Assembly: GCF_032163395.1 (NCBI RefSeq)
Contig: NZ_CP119968.1
Location: 3,250,001 to 3,314,000, forward strand
Source: Gloeocapsopsis dulcis
GTDB taxonomy: Bacteria > Cyanobacteriota > Cyanobacteriia > Cyanobacteriales > Chroococcidiopsidaceae
Reading direction: 5' to 3'
Length of the DNA: 64,000 nt
The position numbers and the translations under genes are program-made. Below the pieces are notes generated by a model. The model saw only the letters and a program-made list of their open reading frames with translations, did no database searches and was not told the origin of the DNA. Shown one piece after another: positions 16,409-25,581 of this stretch (position 1 is the stretch's first letter; each line of letters begins with the position of its first letter).

Positions 16409-18325
16409 ATGCTGATTTGCCCCCAGTGTCAGTTTGAAAATCCAACTCACAATAAGTTCTGCCAACAGTGCGGTACTTCACTCACGCATAAACCTTGTGC
16501 AGAGTGCGGCACAACTGTGGCACTAAATCAAGAACGATGCCACAACTGCAATGCTGTCACCGGAACAATTTGGTTAGCAATTGCTCAAAATCAATCCTCG
16601 TTGATCGCTTCTACTATTAGCCAGACGACGTGTCGAACAGATACAGCAGCAACTGTAGACAACACCTCTAATTCAGCAGAAGAACAAAATGTGCCGCTTC
16701 CTTTTTTGCCAAAACCAGAAGTCGGAGCATTTATAGATCAACAGCAGCGCTATCAAATTCTTGACTTACTGACTACATCAGCTGATCAAACTGAAATCTG
16801 CTGGCGAGTTCTTGATTGTCAACCATTGCAATTATCACCCCTCCTCGCAGGTGCAGCAGCTGTAGCAGAAATTCCGACGATCGCGAAAACTTATCTAACG
16901 CTGCAATCACAACTCCACCAAGTCGTTCCGGCGGTTCAGGATACATGGCAAAGCGACGATGTGCAATTTGTTTTGATTGAGGATCGTTCTCATTGGCAAC
17001 AGCTGGTGACTTTATGGCAAGATAACCAAACTTCCCCTCTGCAAATTTTGCACTGGCTGCACGAGATGATGCAACTTTGGGTAGCACTCGAACCTTGGCA
17101 ATGTCGGCAAAGCTTGTTGGAACTGGCTAATCTGCGGGTAGACGAAGATGGAGTACTTGCACTACAACGCCTATACGGTGAAAATGCTGGAACAACACTG
17201 CAAGACTTAGGAAATCTCTGGTATCAGCTATTTCAAGAGTCTCAACGAACTCAATTTGGCTTGGTAGTTGAACTGATTAACACGCTACAAAGTGGCAGCA
17301 TTCAATCGACAGATGAGTTGCGATCGCACCTAGAATCCATTGCTGCAGAACTTCAAGACCAGTTTGCACCCACAACAACTTCCGATTCCGCAATAACACT
17401 TGATGATGTTGATGATGCTCTCCAAGAAGAAGACACGCAAATTTATACCGAAAGTATGCCAACACTAATACTACCTGTAACATTATTTAGCTTAGAAGAG
17501 GTAGGAAGTACAGATGTCGGTCGCCAGCGCGAACACAATGAGGACTTCTTCGGTATTGAGACAACGATTCATAAACTAGATACTCCAGGCGATCGCACCC
17601 TGCAAGCGCGGGGGTTATATATTCTTTGTGATGGCATGGGCGGACACGCTGGCGGCGAAGTTGCTAGCAAACTTGCAGTAGATTCTCTCAAACAATATTT
17701 TGAAACACATTGGCAATCCGATCAGTTACCCGATGAAAATACAATTCGCGAAGCTGTGCAATTGGCAAACCAAGCAATTTACGATCTGAATCAACAGGAC
17801 GCCCGTGCAGGTGTTGGGCGCATGGGTACAACCTTAGTCATGGTTTTGATGCAAAATACTCAAGTTGCTGTTGCTCATGTTGGTGATAGTCGTCTTTATC
17901 GCTTATCACGTCAGCGCGGACTCGAACAAGTAACGACAGATCATGAAGTCGGGCAACGCGAAATCTTACGTGGGATAGAACCTCATATTGCCTATGGACG
18001 TCCTGATGCTTACCAACTCACGCAAGCTTTAGGTCCTAGAGACGCAAGTTATGTTAGTCCTGATGTTCAGTTTCTTGAACTCAGCGAAGATACATTGCTA
18101 ATACTAACTTCTGATGGTCTTTCGGATAATGACCTTATGGAACATCACTGGCACACACACTTAGAACCACTTCTGAGTTCGGAAGCAAATTTAAACCAAG
18201 GTCTTGCTAATTTAATTGATTTGGCAAACCATTACAATGGTCACGACAATATTACAGCTATCCTAATTCGGGCAAAAGTTCATCCGAATCGTGACGCTGT
18301 GGAAGCAACGATACCTTCAACTTAA
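16409..18325 (+). CDS. PP2C-family Ser/Thr phosphatase with N-terminal zinc ribbons
   Basis: A 638-residue protein. Two zinc-ribbon modules open it (CPQCQFENPTHNKFCQQCG, then CAECGTT with CHNC). A long middle region of unknown function follows and resembles a degenerate kinase-like domain by length only. The PP2C domain starts near residue 362: VGSTDVGRQREHNEDFF, LCDGMGGHAGGE near 408, VAHVGDSRLYRL and GHDNITAILI. The Asp residues binding Mn/Mg are intact. It dephosphorylates Ser/Thr phosphoproteins and is 44 bases upstream of an FHA-kinase gene, so the two form an antagonistic pair. The ATG at 16409 puts the zinc ribbon at the N-terminus as in relatives; a TTG at 16325 would add 28 atypical residues. 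Confidence 0.88.
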   Translation: MLICPQCQFENPTHNKFCQQCGTSLTHKPCAECGTTVALNQERCHNCNAVTGTIWLAIAQNQSSLIASTISQTTCRTDTAATVDNTSNSAEEQNVPLPFLPKPEVGAFIDQQQRYQILDLLTTSADQTEICWRVLDCQPLQLSPLLAGAAAVAEIPTIAKTYLTLQSQLHQVVPAVQDTWQSDDVQFVLIEDRSHWQQLVTLWQDNQTSPLQILHWLHEMMQLWVALEPWQCRQSLLELANLRVDEDGVLALQRLYGENAGTTLQDLGNLWYQLFQESQRTQFGLVVELINTLQSGSIQSTDELRSHLESIAAELQDQFAPTTTSDSAITLDDVDDALQEEDTQIYTESMPTLILPVTLFSLEEVGSTDVGRQREHNEDFFGIETTIHKLDTPGDRTLQARGLYILCDGMGGHAGGEVASKLAVDSLKQYFETHWQSDQLPDENTIREAVQLANQAIYDLNQQDARAGVGRMGTTLVMVLMQNTQVAVAHVGDSRLYRLSRQRGLEQVTTDHEVGQREILRGIEPHIAYGRPDAYQLTQALGPRDASYVSPDVQFLELSEDTLLILTSDGLSDNDLMEHHWHTHLEPLLSSEANLNQGLANLIDLANHYNGHDNITAILIRAKVHPNRDAVEATIPST

Positions 18326-18369
18326 TTCTTATTGCGATACTTTAATCTTTTCATCTTATCTTATTTGGT

Positions 18370-19572
18370 GTGGTTGCACTATACTTACTAGATCCTCAAC
18401 AAAAAACACCACTACAGCAGTGGCAATTTGACAATCAATCGCTGATTCGGATTGGTCGTTCTCCAGACAATAACATCGTATTAAATGACTTGATGGTTTC
18501 CCGCTATCACCTCGAACTACAGCATGTTCCTACTGGACATCAAAGTGCTTGGTACCTTACGAATCGAGGAACAAATGGCACTTTTCTAGATGGTATTTTG
18601 GTGACACACAGTCTTGTTGCTGATAATTCGATTATTCAGTTGGCGCGAGGCGGTCCTCTCCTCAGATTTCAGCTTGATACACCAGGAAATATTGCTGTAA
18701 CTTCTAGCTTGCGCTGCGATCATATCGGAAATTTACCAAACAGCCTTTTTTGTGTTCGTTGCGGTCAACCTCTGACAGTTTTGCGCCAGATTCGACAATA
18801 CCAAGTATTACGTATCCTCGGACAAGGAGGTATGGGAACAACTTATTTAGCATGGGATGCTACCAAGACAATCGCTGGACCTCCCCAACTTCTTGTTTTG
18901 AAGGAAATGAATGCGGATATGGCAAAAATTGCCAAAGCACGAGAGTTGTTTGAACGCGAGGCCCGTACTTTAGCTACATTACAGCATCCAGGTATTCCTC
19001 AATATTATGATTTCTTTTTACAAGATGGCAAGAAATATCTGGCAATGGAGCTGATCCACGGTCAAGATCTTGAAAGACGTGTATTAGAGCGAGGACCTGT
19101 GACACCAGCACAAGCGATCGCCTGGATGTTGCAAACTTGTGATGTAGTAGATTATCTCCACACTCAAGAGCCTCCTCTAATTCACCGTGATATTAAACCC
19201 GCCAATCTACTAGTGCGCCGCGCAGATAACCACATCGTAGTATTAGACTTTGGTGCAGTGAAAGAGAGCAGTACGGCTCCTGGAACTCGGATCGGTGCAG
19301 AAGGATTTGCCGCACCTGAACAAGAGCGAGGACAACCATTAATTCAGTCAGATCTTTATGCAGTAGGAGCTACATTAATTTTTTTACTTACTGGTGAAAC
19401 TCCCTTTAAGTTTCTTAAACAACGCGGTACAGGGTATCACTTTGATGTCTCTCGTGTCCCTACAATTACACCACAATTACGAAGAGTTATTGAAAGAGCA
19501 ACAGAGCCAAATCCCAGCGATCGCTATGCTACCGCTACAGAACTCGCTACTGCTCTAAAATCGGCTAGTTAA
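18370..19572 (+). CDS. FHA-domain Ser/Thr protein kinase with zinc ribbon
   Basis: A 400-residue protein starting at GTG. An FHA domain (RIGRSPDNNIVLNDLMVSRYH, about residues 32-52) binds phosphothreonine. A short zinc-ribbon-like linker follows (C-x12-CVRCG, about 118-136). A Hanks-type kinase fills residues 145-395: GQGGMGTTY, LKEMNAD with the ATP-site lysine, HRDIKPANLL near 272, DFGAVKE near 294 and APEQERG. No membrane segment is visible, so it is cytoplasmic. The phosphatase gene lies directly upstream. Its FHA domain probably recruits phosphorylated partners, possibly the phosphatase; that is inference. Confidence 0.9.
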   Translation: MVALYLLDPQQKTPLQQWQFDNQSLIRIGRSPDNNIVLNDLMVSRYHLELQHVPTGHQSAWYLTNRGTNGTFLDGILVTHSLVADNSIIQLARGGPLLRFQLDTPGNIAVTSSLRCDHIGNLPNSLFCVRCGQPLTVLRQIRQYQVLRILGQGGMGTTYLAWDATKTIAGPPQLLVLKEMNADMAKIAKARELFEREARTLATLQHPGIPQYYDFFLQDGKKYLAMELIHGQDLERRVLERGPVTPAQAIAWMLQTCDVVDYLHTQEPPLIHRDIKPANLLVRRADNHIVVLDFGAVKESSTAPGTRIGAEGFAAPEQERGQPLIQSDLYAVGATLIFLLTGETPFKFLKQRGTGYHFDVSRVPTITPQLRRVIERATEPNPSDRYATATELATALKSAS

Positions 19573-19586
19573 CTACCGCTAATAAC

Positions 19587-19805
19587 TTATTCTTCATCCC
19601 ACGCTTCAACCGCTAATAGCTCACTGACAGGATCTTGCATCGCAAAACCAAAGTCTAATAACTCTTGTTTCCAGTAATGCCATTCATTACCATACAATAG
19701 AGCAATTTTCCAGATGCTATCACTTGGTTTAAGGATGTTCGATTCTACCAGCGATCGCACGTGATGTTGCAACTTCACCATTGGGTGAATAACTTGCTGA
19801 GACAT
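19587..19805 (-). CDS. DUF4327-like small protein
   Basis: A 72-residue soluble protein. It shares its layout with the protein at 45758: a VRSLVESNIL helix, a short central segment with GNEWHYWKQEL, a Gly/Phe-rich turn and a tail DPVSELLAVEAWDEE that matches RIGDLLGHEEWDND. The other copy looks like DUF4327, a cyanobacterial family without known function, so this one is a diverged member. It is convergent with the FHA kinase gene with 14 bases between their ends. No operon partner is visible. Confidence 0.65.
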   Translation of the reverse strand: MSQQVIHPMVKLQHHVRSLVESNILKPSDSIWKIALLYGNEWHYWKQELLDFGFAMQDPVSELLAVEAWDEE

Positions 19806-20087
19806 AACCTCGATTTGATGTTTAATAAAGTTTGGTCAATACTCGACTAGAGAAGCGCCTTCAATTTGATTTAATCTGCAATGCTCTAGCTTCTCAAGCT
19901 CGAAAAGCATTTTCTATTAACTTAGAGTACCACAAATATTTTCACTTGGTGTATGTATTTGCTCTTGAAGTACGGTAATCACTACCATGTTTGTTTTGTG
20001 CTATCAAGCTAGGCACTAAGATACTACTTGTGCAAAAGTGGGTAGCTTAAAAGTAGACATAATACATTCAGTGATAATAAAAGACTT

Positions 20088-20453
20088 ATGGATGAATATC
20101 AAGATAGTTCTCGCAAGCGTTTTCAGCGAATTGTAACTTGGATATCGATTGTAGCTTTTTTTGGCTCAACACTATATGGTGCTATTAGTACTATTAACCA
20201 TGCTTTAACTCAACCTAGCCCGAATGCAGCAGTATTGCCAGAATCACAACTGCAAGCACAAGCACAAGGGTACGAAGTCGTTTTGCAACGAGAGCCAGAA
20301 AATCAAGCTGCATTAGAAGGATTAGTCCTGACACAGTTGAAGATGAACTCTGCAAATGCAGCGATCGCTCCCTTAGAAAAACTTGTAAAACTCTATCCTG
20401 AACGCCAAGACTATAAATCAGTATTAGAGCAAGTCAAGCAACAGAGTGACTAA
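20088..20453 (+). CDS. Membrane-anchored TPR-like protein
   Basis: A 121-residue protein. One transmembrane segment (about residues 15-35, VTWISIVAFFGSTLYGAI) is followed by a linker. About two helical repeats of TPR type come next (YEVVLQREPENQAALEGLVLTQLKM, then APLEKLVKLYPERQDYKSVLEQV). The positive N-terminus (SRKR) predicts an N-in orientation with the TPR outside or in the lumen. Small anchored TPR proteins often act as assembly scaffolds; no partner is evident here. A hairpin at 20478-20508 follows and may end the transcript. Confidence 0.72.
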   Translation: MDEYQDSSRKRFQRIVTWISIVAFFGSTLYGAISTINHALTQPSPNAAVLPESQLQAQAQGYEVVLQREPENQAALEGLVLTQLKMNSANAAIAPLEKLVKLYPERQDYKSVLEQVKQQSD

Positions 20454-20477
20454 AGTTATGCTTTAGGCTATGGGCAG

Positions 20478-20510
20478 GCAAGATGCCTACTCGACATCTC
20501 ATCTTGCTTT
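20478..20510 (+). terminator. Hairpin with short T run
   Basis: GCAAGATG (20478-20485) pairs perfectly with CATCTTGC (20500-20507), followed by TTT. It lies 25 bases after the stop of the TPR protein gene. The sequence also resembles a widespread cyanobacterial palindromic repeat, so termination may be secondary. Confidence 0.5.
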
Positions 20511-20639
20511 ACATAGTACACGATTTAAAACAGCAGCAAGACCAACAAGCAGATAAAGAATATCTGCCAAGGCGGGTGAAAAGACATCCCAACCAAATCC
20601 AAATCCTTGGATTGAACCCATTGCACCAAGGAGGTGACA

Positions 20640-21155
20640 ATGACTCAAGAATTATTTAATTTGAAACTCAGTATTTTAGAAGGACGCTACGAAGATGCTC
20701 TAACTCTGGTTGATGAGCTAGAAGGGATGAGTAAACAAGCCATCTTACGAAATATTGAATCATTTTTAATTAGATTGATCGTACATTTAATAAAAAACCA
20801 GATTGAGGAGCAATTAACAAATTCTTGGGTAGCTTCGATTTCAGACTCAATTTTGAAAATTAAAAAATTAAATATTAAAGACAATAAAGTGTCTTATTAC
20901 ATCAAATCAGATGAGTGGCAACCTTTTTTGGAAGAAGCGATTGAGGCAGCAATTGCGCCTACAAGTGTTGAGGTGTTAAATGGTCAATTAACTCCAATTC
21001 AATTGAGTGAGCGAATTGATAGAAATCAAATTATAATGAATGCACAAAGTTTACTTGATTTGACATATGCTTATTCAGCAAAAGAATTGCCTGCGATCGT
21101 GAATAAAAGTCTAGCTGAATTACCTGGAGGTCAAGCTTGGTACAAAGGCACATAG
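20640..21155 (+). CDS. DUF29-like family protein
   Basis: A 171-residue soluble protein with features of the DUF29 family: an acidic helical start (LSILEGRYEDALTLVDELEGMSKQ), a central LIVHLIKNQ helix and a long C-terminal region. Its function is unknown. The start is fixed by an unusually perfect Shine-Dalgarno sequence, AAGGAGGT at 20628-20635, placed four bases before the ATG at 20640; the GTG at 20634 lies inside that site. Family identification is tentative. No toxin, antitoxin or transposase partner is adjacent, and the gene has no close downstream neighbour. Confidence 0.65.
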   Translation: MTQELFNLKLSILEGRYEDALTLVDELEGMSKQAILRNIESFLIRLIVHLIKNQIEEQLTNSWVASISDSILKIKKLNIKDNKVSYYIKSDEWQPFLEEAIEAAIAPTSVEVLNGQLTPIQLSERIDRNQIIMNAQSLLDLTYAYSAKELPAIVNKSLAELPGGQAWYKGT

Positions 21156-21644
21156 ATACATTATTAATTTGCCTCAATCATATTCTACTTGAGTTCTTCA
21201 TAATTTCTTTCACACGTATTTACTGCATTACCTCACAGCTTTTTTGAAACCTTGGTAAGCTTATAAACACAGTCAATTAATATTGAGGAATGGCATTCAA
21301 ACAAATTGGTGAATACAAATCGCTGAAGTTTATCAATTTTAGAAAAAATATTTCTAGAGTAATTACTAGGAATTGAAACGGGAAATCTTGGTGGATAAAT
21401 TACCGTGTTATCAAGAGAGTGCAACCATAGCGATCGTATTTTTCCATCTTTAAAAACAAGATTTATATTCTCAATGAATGCATCAAGCCCAAGTTTCAGA
21501 ATCTATCTGTGCTTAGCTACGTAGTTCATCCTAGCTTGCTTGTGAAAGAGCGATCGCCATCTTTATCCTCACTATGATGTCATATCAGTAATAGACTTTA
21601 GCCATTGTGAAATTTTGAGAATATATGTCAATAGAATACTGATT
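21156..21644. other. Intergenic region with a possible gene remnant
   Basis: About 490 bases between the DUF29-like gene and the IS1 relic. On the minus strand, 21233-21508 reads without stops for about 88 codons (…ENINLVFKDGKIRSLWLHSL…), but lacks an ATG at a sensible place and is preceded by a stop. It may be the 3' end of a gene cut off earlier. No promoter or RNA gene is recognisable. Confidence 0.3.
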
Positions 21645-22555
21645 GGTTGTGCATCAGGCAAGCGTGGAATAAACAGCAATATCCAGCCAAGTCCAGGGTT
21701 CTGCCGTTAGGTCTGCACGTTGAGCTGCCGTAGTGCCTAAACGGGAATGTACCCAAATCCAGTTGAAGTAGGTAATGACTAAGCGCAAGGTAATTTTCGT
21801 CTGCTCCCAGACCTTACCAAACTTGTTCTGTTGTCGATGCCAACGTCCGGTCTGTTGCCGTAAGATGCCATTGGTTCGCTCTAACTGTTGTGTCAAGGCT
21901 TTACTGATGTAATGGTCAACATCATCGTTACGCAGTACTCGCTCATATCCTCCCCAACCATCGGTGTTCCACTCTTTGCAGTTGGTCTTGCCTTCAGTAC
22001 GGGTGACTAGCTCAATAGCTAAGGAGTCAGTATGCTTGCCCAGACGACCTGTGAGAACTAAACCATTCAACTGCGCCAAGCTTAACGCTATCCAACAATC
22101 TCCGGTTTCGACTTCTTTTAGCAAGCAGTGCTTTTGTTTTTTTGGACAAACGACCACAATTCGTCAGCAGCGATCGCATCTGTATCCACAGAAGATACTT
22201 CGGCGTTGTGTACCATCTGTGCTTTTTGACTTGCGGCTCGAATCAAGCTAACCCCGGTGTTGTAGGACAATCCGCTAATCCGACTAATGCCACGTAAACT
22301 GGTTCCCTCGCAATGAGATTGTCATACAATCCGTACTTCTTCAAAGCTTACTTGCCGTCGATAATCAATGCTGTCAAAGGTGCTGGTATACGTTTGTTTG
22401 CAGTTTAGACATCGGTAGCGTTGGCTACCCGAACTTGTTTTACCGTGTTGAGAGGTTTTATCGTGAGTGCCTAGTGGGCAAGGCATGGCTTCTTAGAACA
22501 GGAGTAATTTTCTACCTCTGTATAATATCATTCCACGTTTTCCTGACGCACGATC
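21645..22555 (-). mobile_element. IS1-family insertion sequence, decayed
   Basis: A 911-bp element bounded by imperfect inverted repeats. The left end reads GTGCATCAGGCAAGCGTGGA from 21649; the right end, read on the minus strand from 22551, is GTGCGTCAGGAAAACGTGGA. The 22-bp arms differ at three positions, and outer bases starting GGT at 21645 fit IS1 ends. No target-site duplication is visible in the flanks, so the insertion is old or the flanks have changed. It carries one transposase gene on the minus strand split by a frameshift site and one nonsense mutation. Confidence 0.8.
21654..22486 (-). pseudogene. IS1-family transposase with -1 frameshift site and internal stop
   Basis: The first frame starts at an ATG at 22486 with a zinc-ribbon-like start (GKTSSGSQRYRC) and an HTH segment (GTSLRGISRISGLSYN). 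It meets an in-frame TGA at codon 55 (22324-22322) where relatives have a Leu codon, then continues to DELWSFV, the first catalytic acidic motif. At 22142-22136 lies A-AAA-AAC, the slippery heptamer of classical IS1. A -1 shift there gives WSFVQKK-QKHCLLKE and joins the second frame (21654-22157), which holds NTDGWGGYERVL and the HRQQNKFGKVWEQTK tail. The frameshift is thus probably programmed, whereas the stop is inactivating unless read through. One N-terminal cysteine also seems lost. Confidence 0.8.
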
Positions 22556-22569
22556 AGAACGACCTACCT

Positions 22570-23859
22570 CTATCCTGACTTATTCAGGACTACCTCTCCT
22601 GATTTTGACAACCAAGTTTGGACAACACGACCAACTAATGTTTGTCGCAACCAAGGAGTATTGGCGGAAAGTGATTTTAGCGTTTGTGACTCTACTGTCC
22701 ACATCTGCTGAGGATCAAAAAGAATCATTTCTGCTGATTTATGAGGGGAAATTGTACTAGGGCTTTGTTGTAAACACTGTGTTGGATGAGTGCTGAGACT
22801 GCGCCATAATTCAACTGCTGACCATTCATCCGTTTCTACAAGATTTTGCCATAGTAAAGGCAAAGCTAATTCTAAACCAATCGCACCAGGAGGAGCTTCA
22901 GCAAACGCAACGGTTTTTTCTTCATAGGTATAAGGAGTGTGATCGATAGCGATCGCGTCTATAATTCCGGAACGTACCCCCTGACGTAGTGCTTGAAGAT
23001 CGACGGTATTTCCCAAAGGTGGTTCTAATCGCAGATGCGGATTGAAACTTTTCACAGCTTGCGTATCGAGGAGTAAGTGCATCCAAGTCGTACTCGCCGT
23101 AATTGGTAAGCCTTGTGCTTTTGCCGTTTGAATTAATTGAACACTACGTGCGGTCGAAACCCGCATGATATGTACGGGAGTGCCAATCGCAGCGACGATT
23201 TCCAGAATAGCCGCTAGCGCTGCCGTTTCCGCGATCGCGGGATTTCCTGGCAATCCAAAGCGAATTGATTGAGTGCCTTCACGCATCACACCATTTCCTG
23301 CCAACTGCGAGTCACACGCCCAAAGTGCAACAGACTTGTTGATTGGTTTGAGGTATTCCAGTAAGCGTCGTAGTAATGCTAAATTTTCAATCGCGCGACC
23401 ATCAGTAAAACCCACTATATGAGATTCGCTAGCTAATGCCAATTCGATCATTTGTTGACCTTTAATACCAAGCGTCAGTGCTGCCCAAAAATTAACTTTG
23501 ACTGCAGCTTCTTCTAGTTCCTGCTGTAGCCGAGTTAACACTGACAGATTATCAACAGCAGGCATAGTATCCGGCAAAATATGCAATCGCGTAAAACCAC
23601 CAGCGGCTGCAGATGCAAGCAGCGATCGCCAAGTTTCCCGTTCTTCAAAACCTGGTTCGCCGGAGTGGCTATACAAATCGACTAATCCAGGTCCTAACAC
23701 AAGTCCGCGACAATCGCGTACCTGCGTATCTGTGGGATAATCAGAAATCTTTTCCTGTAGTGCTTGAATCACACCATCAGCAACTAAAACATCAGCCACC
23801 TGATCAGTATTCGATACAGGATCAATTACCCGAACTTGTTGTAGCAATTCACTTTTCAT
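22570..23859 (-). CDS. Dihydroorotase-like amidohydrolase lacking metal ligands
   Basis: A 429-residue amidohydrolase-fold protein of the dihydroorotase family, which in active members closes carbamoyl aspartate to dihydroorotate in pyrimidine synthesis. Usual motifs are altered. The metal motif D-x-H-x-H-x-R is DLYSHSG (61-67), so the first His and the substrate Arg are missing. The TPHHL element is TWMHL. The later HIMRVST and AIDHTPYT elements persist, as does GAIGLELALPLL. It is probably a non-catalytic homologue of the PyrC' kind, which serves structurally with aspartate carbamoyltransferase in some bacteria. ATG at 23859 chosen; an upstream TTG lies in a repeat. The double histidine phosphatase gene lies 63 bases upstream in the same direction. 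Confidence 0.8.
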   Translation of the reverse strand: MKSELLQQVRVIDPVSNTDQVADVLVADGVIQALQEKISDYPTDTQVRDCRGLVLGPGLVDLYSHSGEPGFEERETWRSLLASAAAGGFTRLHILPDTMPAVDNLSVLTRLQQELEEAAVKVNFWAALTLGIKGQQMIELALASESHIVGFTDGRAIENLALLRRLLEYLKPINKSVALWACDSQLAGNGVMREGTQSIRFGLPGNPAIAETAALAAILEIVAAIGTPVHIMRVSTARSVQLIQTAKAQGLPITASTTWMHLLLDTQAVKSFNPHLRLEPPLGNTVDLQALRQGVRSGIIDAIAIDHTPYTYEEKTVAFAEAPPGAIGLELALPLLWQNLVETDEWSAVELWRSLSTHPTQCLQQSPSTISPHKSAEMILFDPQQMWTVESQTLKSLSANTPWLRQTLVGRVVQTWLSKSGEVVLNKSG

Positions 23860-23892
23860 AGGTTTTGATTGGGTACAGTCGCACCTGTGACA

Positions 23893-23920
23893 CCAATTAC
23901 CAATTACCAATTACCAATTA
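23893..23920. repeat. Four tandem CCAATTA heptamers
   Basis: Four perfect copies of CCAATTA lie between the phosphatase stop and the dihydroorotase-like start. A similar TTGGTAA-type run occurs upstream of gatC near 32645-32665. This is the short tandemly repeated repetitive (STRR) kind known from cyanobacteria. Confidence 0.85.
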
Positions 23921-23922
23921 CC

Positions 23923-25281
23923 TTACAACGCCCCTGCGGCTGTTTTATCAAGAACACCTCCACCAAGATGAGTTGTGATATTCATTGCTTGCAGTACAGG
24001 GAAACCTGTGGCACCTCGCGGATAATCAATCACGCTGACAGCCCCATTTCCTTGGCGGAAGTTCCAGAAATGCGCAGGTGATAAACCCAAAACATGACAA
24101 AGTAGCACTTTATTGGTTGCATCATGCGCCACGATCAATCCAGTGGTTTGACTTGCTGCTGACTCAAGAATACTTTGCCACGCAGTGACACTACGTTCCC
24201 AAACTTGCTGTAAATTCTCACCTTGTGGCATCTGTACCTCTGCTGGTACTGTCCGCCATTGATGTAATTCACCTGGAAAAGCTTGCTCAATTTCTGCTTC
24301 TAATTTACCTTCCCAAAGTCCGTGATTAATCTCTTGGAGATCGGCGTGTAACTGCAGTTGAACTTCAGGGTGATACTGAAGAATAATCTCCGCTGTTTCC
24401 TTAGGACGCAGCATCGGGCTACTTACTGCAAAATCAAGTTGGACATTCTTGAGAAATTCTGCAGCTTTTTGCGCTTGTTGCCGACCATTATCATTGAGGG
24501 GAACATCTATTTGCCCTTGAAACCGAGTTTGGCGATTCCATTCAGTTTCACCATGGCGCACGAGCAAAAGGCGCTGTCCTTGATGACTTGGCCGCAGTGA
24601 AGGCAAAACTTCGCCTAAATGTGCAGTTTGATTGAGTGATTCTAGCTGCACCGCCCCCCACTTGCTGTCTTTCTGGTGTGAGGGAGTCGCTGGATCGAAA
24701 TTCAGTACCGTTACATTACAGTTCGATTGCTGGATCGAGTGGTAGCGTTGTGGTGAAATTCCCAAAGCGGTACTAATCAAAGCACGGTTAATACCGTTAT
24801 GCCCAACAATGAGAATTGTTTCTCCTGGATGACGCGGCAAAGTTTCCTCCCAGAACTGCCTTGCTTGTTCGTACAAACTGAGGATCGGGAAGTGCTCGTT
24901 ATTTTCGCGCGATTGCACCATCATCACAAGTTGATCTGGATTGTCATGCCACAAACGGTAAGCATCAGGAAATTTTTCGCGTACTTCAGCCGCAAGCATT
25001 CCTTCCCACAAAGGCAAATCAACTTCCATCAAGTTACTAGAGGGTTGGGGCTTTAGTGGTGTAGCCAAGCATCGGCAGATAATTTCTGCAGTATGTTTTG
25101 CTCGCTGTAGGGGGCTAGTATAAACTGCAGCAAAATTTAAGTGACTCAGTGCAGTCCCCACTTTACGGGCATCGTTTTGCCCTTTTTCAGTTAAAGTTGA
25201 CACATCACTACGACCCTGAATACGCTTTTCGGTGTTGTAGCTGCTTTGACCGTGACGCACAATGATCACACGAGTGGTCAA
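23923..25281 (-). CDS. Histidine phosphatase with two phosphoglycerate-mutase-like domains
   Basis: A 452-residue protein made of two tandem branches of the histidine phosphatase superfamily. The first begins IIVRHGQSSYN with GRSDVSTLTEKG and later VGHNGINR. The second begins near residue 230 with LLVRHGETEWN, QIDVPLNDNGR and VAHDATNK, where the second catalytic His is kept. Candidate substrates in this superfamily include phosphoserine, alpha-ribazole phosphate and phosphoglycerate; none can be singled out. The start is a TTG at 25281, supported by GGAGGA ten bases upstream and by the catalytic RHG so close to the N-terminus. It probably shares a transcript with the dihydroorotase-like gene. 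Confidence 0.85.
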   Translation of the reverse strand: MTTRVIIVRHGQSSYNTEKRIQGRSDVSTLTEKGQNDARKVGTALSHLNFAAVYTSPLQRAKHTAEIICRCLATPLKPQPSSNLMEVDLPLWEGMLAAEVREKFPDAYRLWHDNPDQLVMMVQSRENNEHFPILSLYEQARQFWEETLPRHPGETILIVGHNGINRALISTALGISPQRYHSIQQSNCNVTVLNFDPATPSHQKDSKWGAVQLESLNQTAHLGEVLPSLRPSHQGQRLLLVRHGETEWNRQTRFQGQIDVPLNDNGRQQAQKAAEFLKNVQLDFAVSSPMLRPKETAEIILQYHPEVQLQLHADLQEINHGLWEGKLEAEIEQAFPGELHQWRTVPAEVQMPQGENLQQVWERSVTAWQSILESAASQTTGLIVAHDATNKVLLCHVLGLSPAHFWNFRQGNGAVSVIDYPRGATGFPVLQAMNITTHLGGGVLDKTAAGAL

Positions 25282-25418
25282 TCTAGTTATCCTCCAACAA
25301 CACGTCTATTACATCGTTCACTGCATTCGCAGCACAGGCAAGCCAGCGTTATTTTAACGTGTAGCGAACACTTGTTAACAACAGAATATTAAAGACAGGG
25401 GCGAGGGGCTAGTGATTA

Positions 25419-25462
25419 GTTTTGAGTTTTGAGTTTTGAATTAAAAGAATTTTCTTAACTCA
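25419..25462. repeat. 44-bp interspersed repeat, copy 1
   Basis: Identical over 44 bases to 39997-40040. It begins with two GTTTTGA-type units, passes AAAGAATTTTCTT and ends TTAACTCA, so it can fold on itself. The flanks also share CTCAACACTTCACGAC (25466-25481 here). It lies in the gap between two divergent genes. Confidence 0.85.
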
Positions 25463-25581
25463 ACACTCAACACTTCACGACTCAACGCTTATAACTCCTA
25501 GTCTCCTATAGCTCTCTTTCCTTGCTATGATTCCACAAGGGTGTGATTCGCACTCCTATAAGGCTGTAACAGGGGGAATTG

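Noticed and set aside
21233-21508. Minus-strand open frame of about 88 codons
   Set aside because: No start codon with a ribosome site and no recognisable family; listed only as a possible remnant in the intergenic entry.
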